Positions 15,986 through 21,523 of a stretch of DNA of 21,523 bases are shown one piece after another. Below the pieces are notes generated by a model. It ran no database searches, was not told the DNA's origin, and saw only the letters and a list, made by a program, of their open reading frames with translations. The position numbers were made by a program, and so were the translations under genes. The stretch's first letter is position 1; every line of letters starts with the position of its first letter. Source of the DNA: CAZZKG01 sp964654825 (GTDB lineage Bacteria; Gemmatimonadota; CAZMKB01); the NCBI GenBank assembly GCA_964654825.1, contig CAZZKG010000057.1:1-21523 (forward strand), in the 5' to 3' direction.

Positions 15986-16010
15986 TAGAATGAGATGCGT
16001 GTTTTGTCAA
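15982..16010 (-). promoter_or_regulatory. Near-consensus sigma-70 promoter of the cassette
   Basis: On the minus strand TTGACA (16005-16010), a 17-base spacer and TATTAT (15982-15987) give an almost ideal housekeeping promoter. Transcription would start near 15975, leaving a leader of about 26 bases before the ATG at 15949. It drives the membrane protein and, through overlaps, the SDR, SCP2-like, FAD-oxidase and PLP-enzyme genes. Confidence 0.8.
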
Positions 16011-16058
16011 CTAAGTGGTAGGAAAGACTGATGTGGAGATGAATTCCGGTCCAGCACC

Positions 16059-16730
16059 TTATCCATCGCCGAGTTCCTCACATCGGTGTCTGATGGTCCT
16101 GGCTTCTACCAGAAATATCACCTCTTCACATATGTTCGTGGAGAGGTCGGCGATGCGCTCGAGGTTTTTGGCGATCATGGAGAGATCCATCGCCCGCTGG
16201 ATGTTCTTCGGATCTTCTATCGTGTAGGTTAAGAGCTCGCGGTTGATCTGATTCTCGAGCTCATCGACGGTATCATCACTTTCGCAAACGGCTCTGGCCA
16301 GAAGCACGTCCCTGTTCACAAAAGCATCGAGTGAATCCCTCACCATGTTCTGCACAAGATTCGCCATGCGCGGTATATCGATCAGGGGTTTGAGGGGAGA
16401 GACGGCGATCAGCAGTTGTGCCTTCTCTGCAATGTTTACCGCGTGGTCCCCCATCCGTTCGAGGTCATTGTTCATCTTGATCGATGCGATGAGCAGCCTC
16501 AGATCCACAGCGACGGGCTGATGCCGCGCAAGGATAGACATGCACTGATTATCCACTTCGATCTCGAGCTCGTCGATCAGTTTGTCTTCCTCGATCACCT
16601 CCCGTGCGAGGCTTCCGTCGCGCTCGGTGAGTGAACGGATGGCCTTTTTTATCGACAGTTCGACCATCCCGGCCATTTTGACGAGGTCCTGAATCAGAGC
16701 TTTGATCTCAATGTGAAGATGGCGTTCCAT
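16059..16730 (-). CDS. phoU: PhoU, phosphate-signalling regulator
   Basis: This 223-residue all-helical cytoplasmic protein has the two PhoU repeats with the metal-site motifs DLERMGDHAVNIAEKA in the first half and NLERIADLSTNICEEV in the second. PhoU links the Pst transporter to the PhoR-PhoB sensor pair and restrains phosphate uptake. Its length is normal for the family. The ATG at 16730 follows GAGAGGG by about eight bases. It lies 60 bases after pstB and is the last gene of the pst operon. No phoR or phoB is visible. Confidence 0.95.
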   Translation of the reverse strand: MERHLHIEIKALIQDLVKMAGMVELSIKKAIRSLTERDGSLAREVIEEDKLIDELEIEVDNQCMSILARHQPVAVDLRLLIASIKMNNDLERMGDHAVNIAEKAQLLIAVSPLKPLIDIPRMANLVQNMVRDSLDAFVNRDVLLARAVCESDDTVDELENQINRELLTYTIEDPKNIQRAMDLSMIAKNLERIADLSTNICEEVIFLVEARTIRHRCEELGDG

Positions 16731-16790
16731 GATAGTATCCCTCTCAGATTGTTGATGGGGTTCAGGATTTTACTCGTCGCAAGTCTCTGG

Positions 16791-17663
16791 TTACCCGAAC
16801 CTGCCGGTTATATAATCTTCCGTCAGCTTCTCCCGGGGATTGGTGAATATCTTCTGAGTGACATCGTATTCGATGAGTTTACCAAGCCAGAGATATGCTG
16901 TCCAGTCCGATATACGTGCAGCCTGCTGCATGTTGTGTGTCACGATGATGATGGTATAGTCCTTTTTCATCTCCAGGATGAGTTCTTCGATCTTCGCCGT
17001 CGCTATGGGATCGAGCGCCGAGCAGGGTTCATCCATCAGAACGATCTCGGGTTCGACCGCGATGGTCCGGGCGATGCAGAGGCGCTGCTGTTGTCCTCCT
17101 GAGAGTCCCGGAGCGGATTCTCCGAGCCTGTCTTTCACTTCATCCCACAGAGCCGCTGCCCGCAGACTCCGCTCGACGATATCGTCCAGTACATCCTTCC
17201 TTTTTATTCCGACGATTCGAGGTCCATAGGCAACGTTCTCATAGATGGATTTGGGAAAAGGATTCGATTTCTGGAATACCATACCAACCCGTTTTCTCAG
17301 CTCGGTGACATCCATCGAGTGATCATAGATGTCCATACCGTCCAGGAGAACATTCCCCTGGATATGCGATCCATCGATCAGGTCGTTCAGCCGATTGAAA
17401 CATCTCAGGAGTGTGCTTTTCCCGCATCCGGAGGGGCCGATGAAAGATGTGACCTGGTTACGCGGGATCTGGAGGTTGATATTATCCAGGGCCCACCCCA
17501 AGCCGTAACTGAAATAGAGGTTCTCGATCCGGATCGCGGGTTTGGTGAACGACGACTCCACCAGTTTACTCTTGCCGGTTCGGGATGTCTCATCGAGTGA
17601 TGGATGAAGCTCTGCGTCCTCTCTCCGGTCTTTCCATTTCGAATGATCCATTACCTCATCCAT
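16791..17663 (-). CDS. pstB: PstB, phosphate ABC transporter ATPase
   Basis: This 290-residue ABC ATPase powers phosphate import. It shows Walker A GPSGCGKST (76-84), Q-loop region VGMVFQKSNPFPKSIYENVAYG (about 127-147, typical of PstB), signature LSGGQQQRL (187-195), Walker B with D-loop EIVLMDEPCSALDP (206-219) and the switch His in VTHN (H243). An extra N-terminal stretch of about 40 polar residues precedes the core, longer than in common PstB proteins. The ATG at 17663 has TGGAGA five bases ahead. It follows pstA by 24 bases. Confidence 0.96.
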   Translation of the reverse strand: MDEVMDHSKWKDRREDAELHPSLDETSRTGKSKLVESSFTKPAIRIENLYFSYGLGWALDNINLQIPRNQVTSFIGPSGCGKSTLLRCFNRLNDLIDGSHIQGNVLLDGMDIYDHSMDVTELRKRVGMVFQKSNPFPKSIYENVAYGPRIVGIKRKDVLDDIVERSLRAAALWDEVKDRLGESAPGLSGGQQQRLCIARTIAVEPEIVLMDEPCSALDPIATAKIEELILEMKKDYTIIIVTHNMQQAARISDWTAYLWLGKLIEYDVTQKIFTNPREKLTEDYITGRFG

Positions 17664-17687
17664 GATTTCTCCAGAGTCTTTTTTGTG

Positions 17688-19322
17688 TTAAAACGCCGAA
17701 TAGGACAATTTCTTCCGTAAATGATTTCTGACGGCAATCGCGACTACATTCAGGAGTAGAACGATTAAAAGGAGAAGCAGCGTGGTCGAGTAGACCATGG
17801 GTATCGCGGCCTCTACGTTCGGTGACTGGAATCCAACGTCATAAATGTGAAATCCGAGGTGCATGAATTTTCTCTCGAGATGAATGTATGGCGCATAACC
17901 ATCGACCGGCAGAGAGGGAGCCAGCTTCACCACTCCCGTTATCATGAGCGGTGCCACCTCCCCTGCCGCTCTCGCGACGGCGAGGATCAGACCGGTCAGG
18001 ATGCCAGGAAGGGCACCGGGGATGACGATCCGCCGGAGAGTTTCGAATTTCGTCGCGGCTAGAGCAATGGAACCTTCCCGAACTTCTCTGGGAACGGCGG
18101 CAAGACCCTCTTCCGTTGCCACGATCACAACCGGTACGGTCAAAAGCGCCAGCGTCAGAGAAGCCCAGAGGATCCCACCGGTCCCGAAGGTCGGTGTGGG
18201 CAGGGCTTCCCGGAAGAAGAGCTGATCAAGAGTGCCGCCAATTGCGTAGATGAAGAACCCGAGCCCAAAGACCCCGTACACGATGGAAGGTACACCCGCG
18301 AGATTGTTCACAGCGATACGTATCGCCTGCACCCACGGCCCCTGTTTTGCATACTCGTTCAGGTAGATGGCGGCCATGACTCCGAGTGGCACAACCGCCA
18401 CGCTCATGATCATAACAAGAAGAACCGTACCGAAGATAGCCGGAAAAATACCGCCTTCGGTGTTCGACTCCCTTGGTTCACTCGAGATGAATTCCCATGC
18501 CTTACTCAGGTAGAATCCCACTTTGCCGATCACGCTCATATCATTCGGCCGATATATTCTCACGATGTTGAAGATCGATACATCTTTTTCACGTCCATCA
18601 GCCGTGATCAAACCAATCGTGTACCTCCGGGAGCTCTCATACAGAACGGCGAGTGCTTTCTCCTCTGTATTGTATCTGGACCGGTAGTGCTGTATTCGAT
18701 CATTTATTTCCGTTATCCGTCTCCTGACCTCCGTCCGTGTCGTATCGGCATTTATTGATAGCTTCCTGATCCCGAGGCGGAGATTTTCGAGATGATAGTT
18801 AATATCACCGATCCTGTCTTCTTCGATCTCCTCGATTTCTTTATGAAGTTTCTGCATTTCTTCCATGAAGCTCTCGATTCCCGACCACGCTTTTCCGAGA
18901 TCGGTCTCTTCTGTCCGTCCATCGACCTTGAGTGATTTGAAAAAACCGTAGAAGTTCCCCCACTCCGTCCGCTCCAGGGCAAGGGCATCTTCCGGATGAG
19001 ACCTGGATCCGATGTCCGACTCTTCGATCCACCTGAAATCGAGCGGATACAGGTCCCGATTGCCGGTTTTCACTCTCAACCGGTATCGTTCACTCCCACT
19101 GGTTCCGGATTCGAACTGCGGTATCAGTTCGCGATCCCACACTTCACCGAGGACCTGCCTGCCATCTTTCAGGTGCAGCAACACCAGATCGGCGGGCCAG
19201 AACTGTCCCAGGCCTTTTACGAGAATCAGGGTGATGAATCCGAGAATCATCAGGAGGCTGAACGCGAGCGCCCCTCCGGTGAGCCAGACAAATGGATCTC
19301 CACTTTTCCAGAACCTTCTCAT
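17688..19322 (-). CDS. pstA: PstA, phosphate permease, long form with coiled-coil insert
   Basis: One membrane subunit of the phosphate importer. At 544 residues it is nearly twice the common PstA length. After a first membrane segment (about 13-36) there is a large soluble, presumably periplasmic part (about 40-280), including a coiled coil (about 140-215, rich in Glu, Leu, Ile and Arg). The permease proper then follows with about five membrane segments and the ATPase-contact loop EGLAAVPREVREGSIALAATKFETLR (quoted in part; G in the EAA-like motif). Long PstA forms of this kind are known in several Gram-negative groups beside long PstC. The gene starts 13 bases after pstC ends. Confidence 0.93.
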   Translation of the reverse strand: MRRFWKSGDPFVWLTGGALAFSLLMILGFITLILVKGLGQFWPADLVLLHLKDGRQVLGEVWDRELIPQFESGTSGSERYRLRVKTGNRDLYPLDFRWIEESDIGSRSHPEDALALERTEWGNFYGFFKSLKVDGRTEETDLGKAWSGIESFMEEMQKLHKEIEEIEEDRIGDINYHLENLRLGIRKLSINADTTRTEVRRRITEINDRIQHYRSRYNTEEKALAVLYESSRRYTIGLITADGREKDVSIFNIVRIYRPNDMSVIGKVGFYLSKAWEFISSEPRESNTEGGIFPAIFGTVLLVMIMSVAVVPLGVMAAIYLNEYAKQGPWVQAIRIAVNNLAGVPSIVYGVFGLGFFIYAIGGTLDQLFFREALPTPTFGTGGILWASLTLALLTVPVVIVATEEGLAAVPREVREGSIALAATKFETLRRIVIPGALPGILTGLILAVARAAGEVAPLMITGVVKLAPSLPVDGYAPYIHLERKFMHLGFHIYDVGFQSPNVEAAIPMVYSTTLLLLLIVLLLNVVAIAVRNHLRKKLSYSAF

Positions 19323-19335
19323 GGGACTCCTCTGT

Positions 19336-21523
19336 CTACAGCTTCTGGTACTTTTTCCGGACGCGCTGCCTCACGATCTCGGCGAATGTGTTTACGAGAA
19401 AAGTGATGAAAAACAGAAGCAGTGCCGTCAAAAACAACACTCGGTACAGGGTCCCGCCATGGGGGGCCTCCGGTATTTCAACAGCGATGTTCGCCGATAG
19501 CGTCCTGAACCCGTTGAATATGTTCCAGTCCATGATGGGAGTGTTGCCGGTAGCCATCAGGACGATCATGGTCTCTCCCACCGCCCTGCCGAAACCGATC
19601 ATGACCGCAGACAGTATCCCGGCGAGAGCCGCGGGCAGGACGACGCGTACCGCCGTCTGCCACCGGTTCGCACCCAGCGCCAGCGATCCCGAAATGAGAT
19701 GACGTGGGACATTGGAGAGAGCATCCTCTGATATGGTGTAGATTATGGGGATAACCGCGAATCCCATGACGAATCCCACGACCAGGGCGTTACGCTGATC
19801 GTACCTGAATTGGGCGGTGTCGTAGAGCCACTGGGTGAAATTCCCTTCGAACAACATGCGTTCCAGTGCGCTGCTTAACTCGAGACAGGCCCAGATCCCC
19901 AGGATTACCACAGGTAGCAGTATGGCGACTTCGATCCCCGGCCGAAATCTCCCGCGATACTCCACCGGCAGAAACCTCCAGAAAAACGCGAAGAAGAGAA
20001 AAAGAAGCGGTAGCACGATAAACAAAAGCAGAACCCCCGGTACAACCTCCTCTATGATGGGGGCGAGCCACAATCCGGCCAGGAAACCGAGCACGACACT
20101 CGGTAGCGCCGCCATGATCTCGATGACAGGTTTGACGTAACTCCGGAAGAGCGGGTGCATGAACTGAGATGTGTAGAGAGCCGAAAGAATCGCCAGCGGG
20201 ACCGCGAAGATCAGGGCGTAAAAAGTACCCTTCAGACTGCCGAAGATGAGAGGTACCACACTCAGTTTGGGTTCGAAATCATCTGTCGCGGCGGAGGATT
20301 GCCAGACATATTCCGGCCTCTCGTAACCCTCGTACCACACTTTCCCGAAAAAAGCCTTGAAGCCTGCTTCAGGATGAGGGTTGTCGATCTCCCAGTGGTT
20401 CAGAGTCCCCAGAGTATCGATCGAAATAACGCCATCGGCTTTCGGAGCGAAGGTGATGAGTGATAAACCCCGACTCCCGCCCGGGTCGGTGAATTCGGCC
20501 AGGGTACGTTCCGATGTAGTGTACTGGAGGAGAAGGTTCCCGCGCTCATCCACTGATATGAACCCCTTCCCACGGGCCGAAGGAGCGATGAGTTTCACCG
20601 CACAGGGGTGCGAACGCATCCGGTGAATCTTCGTCAATCTCCAGCCCCTGACGGCCGTTGAATCCCGAACGAGAGTATATGCCGAGACGCCGCCTTCCTC
20701 ATCACCCGCCAGGAGGGTTCTGTCACCGATCAGAAAATCGAGGACCGTGATACCGATCCCCTCCTTCTGTACAGCTCGCAGGGAGCTCACAAATTTCGGA
20801 TCACGGTCGGGATAGATATTCCAGTGATAGATCCTGCCGTCATCCGTGCCGAGGAACAGGTTTCTGATCCCTTCATCCAATGCGAGCGAAAGCGGCTGAC
20901 CGGACCACTTCCTCTCCAGCTCATACCGTGCCGTGGAGATATCTCCTTCATCGAACAGGCTTTCCTCCACATTCCGAATGAACAGGAGAACCGAACCGGA
21001 CTCGGTAACACCTGTAACGCATATACTCTCCTCTATGTTTCCGGCAAAAGCAAGCTCCCTGATGGACTCGTTTTTTTCACTCAGGTCGAGAACCAGGTCT
21101 TCTGAGACGACCGGCCGGTAGCTACGCTCCCCCTCGAAATATAGAGGGTTGAAGGTTACTGTCAGGACGACGACAGTCCCCGAGGCGGTCCCGAGGGCAA
21201 CCCGGGAACCATCTATCGACTGCCACACCGATTTCACCTTCTCACCCTGGATGGACTCGAGATTAACAGTCTCGAGTGGTTTCCCATCACCGACCGAGAA
21301 AAACCTGAAGCTTCCGTCTTCCGTTATCACATACCCGATTTCCCGGTTTTCCTCCATACCGACAGCGACCGGATGTGATCTGCCTCGTGGTGTATCGGGA
21401 ACAATCCCGGATACGGGGAAACTCCTCAACAGAGTGACAGAAGCAGGACGGAAAAGAGGCCAGACTTCCATGGTGATGAAGAGAAGAATGGCCAGGATGC
21501 TGGCGATGACGGCGAATCCTCCG
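19336..21523 (-). CDS. pstC: PstC, phosphate permease, long form with beta-propeller-like insert (5' end outside)
   Basis: The other membrane subunit of the phosphate importer. The gene stays open to the right edge: bases before the ATG at 21471 encode FAVIASILAILLFITMEVW, the first membrane helix, so that ATG is not the start. A soluble, presumably periplasmic, region of about 370 residues follows, with repeated strands such as SRVALGTASGTVVVLTV and NLFLGTDDGRIYHWNIYP that look like WD40-type blades. The permease domain is at the end, with membrane segments and the loop EDALSNVPRHLISGSLALGA, followed by RAVGETMIVLMATGN. Usual PstC is about 300 residues; this form exceeds 725. Confidence 0.93.
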   Translation of the reverse strand, partial: GGFAVIASILAILLFITMEVWPLFRPASVTLLRSFPVSGIVPDTPRGRSHPVAVGMEENREIGYVITEDGSFRFFSVGDGKPLETVNLESIQGEKVKSVWQSIDGSRVALGTASGTVVVLTVTFNPLYFEGERSYRPVVSEDLVLDLSEKNESIRELAFAGNIEESICVTGVTESGSVLLFIRNVEESLFDEGDISTARYELERKWSGQPLSLALDEGIRNLFLGTDDGRIYHWNIYPDRDPKFVSSLRAVQKEGIGITVLDFLIGDRTLLAGDEEGGVSAYTLVRDSTAVRGWRLTKIHRMRSHPCAVKLIAPSARGKGFISVDERGNLLLQYTTSERTLAEFTDPGGSRGLSLITFAPKADGVISIDTLGTLNHWEIDNPHPEAGFKAFFGKVWYEGYERPEYVWQSSAATDDFEPKLSVVPLIFGSLKGTFYALIFAVPLAILSALYTSQFMHPLFRSYVKPVIEIMAALPSVVLGFLAGLWLAPIIEEVVPGVLLLFIVLPLLFLFFAFFWRFLPVEYRGRFRPGIEVAILLPVVILGIWACLELSSALERMLFEGNFTQWLYDTAQFRYDQRNALVVGFVMGFAVIPIIYTISEDALSNVPRHLISGSLALGANRWQTAVRVVLPAALAGILSAVMIGFGRAVGETMIVLMATGNTPIMDWNIFNGFRTLSANIAVEIPEAPHGGTLYRVLFLTALLLFFITFLVNTFAEIVRQRVRKKYQKL

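Noticed and set aside
1..21523. CRISPR arrays, tRNA or rRNA genes
   Set aside because: I looked for regularly spaced direct repeats and for cloverleaf or rRNA landmarks and saw none; no search program was available to confirm this.

Overview
The window looks like a piece of a draft assembly from an uncultured Gram-negative bacterium. It is rich in G+C, most genes are packed on the minus strand, and two runs of exactly 100 N mark scaffold gaps. A signal-peptide-bearing barrel-type outer-membrane protein, a periplasmic metal-binding protein and very long Pst permeases point to a diderm. I cannot place it in a phylum from sequence reading alone.

Region 1 (1-2790, plus strand) is accessory DNA, visibly richer in A+T from about 1680 on. 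It holds a DDE transposase gene, a CPBP-family membrane protease gene, and a decayed 3' fragment of a HigA-type antitoxin gene that I read directly from the DNA. A bulged hairpin at 2794-2832 separates it from the rest.

Region 2 (2852-8263, minus strand) is a metal-uptake operon, probably for zinc or manganese. In transcription order it encodes a small one-pass membrane protein with a CPxC motif, a porin-like outer-membrane protein with a coiled-coil N-terminus, a TroA/ZnuA-type binding protein, and two related ABC-3 permeases. The second permease carries a His-rich linker and a C-terminal HEAT-repeat domain. No ATPase gene is present. A strong extended -10 promoter lies just ahead of the first gene.

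Region 3 (8318-9313) is a stand-alone DRG/Obg-like GTPase gene with a TGS domain.

Region 4 (9461-16010, minus strand) is a tightly overlapping cassette read from a near-consensus sigma-70 promoter whose -10 is covered by a perfect palindrome. Its genes encode a polytopic membrane protein, a TPR domain (same or separate gene; an assembly gap hides the junction), an NAD(P)-dependent sugar epimerase/reductase-type SDR, an SCP2-like lipid-binding protein, a GlcD/VAO-type FAD-linked oxidase and a PLP enzyme of the D-cysteine desulfhydrase/ACC deaminase fold. The overlaps imply one pathway, perhaps acting on a lipid or isoprenoid, but the product is not known. This is the best candidate for an undescribed system here.

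Region 5 (16059 to the right edge, minus strand) is a phosphate-uptake operon, pstC-pstA-pstB-phoU, with the long forms of PstC (beta-propeller-like insert) and PstA (coiled-coil insert). pstC runs off the right edge, and pstS is not in view.

No stretch over 300 bases lacks a gene, apart from the N gaps being unreadable. I saw no tRNA, rRNA or CRISPR array.
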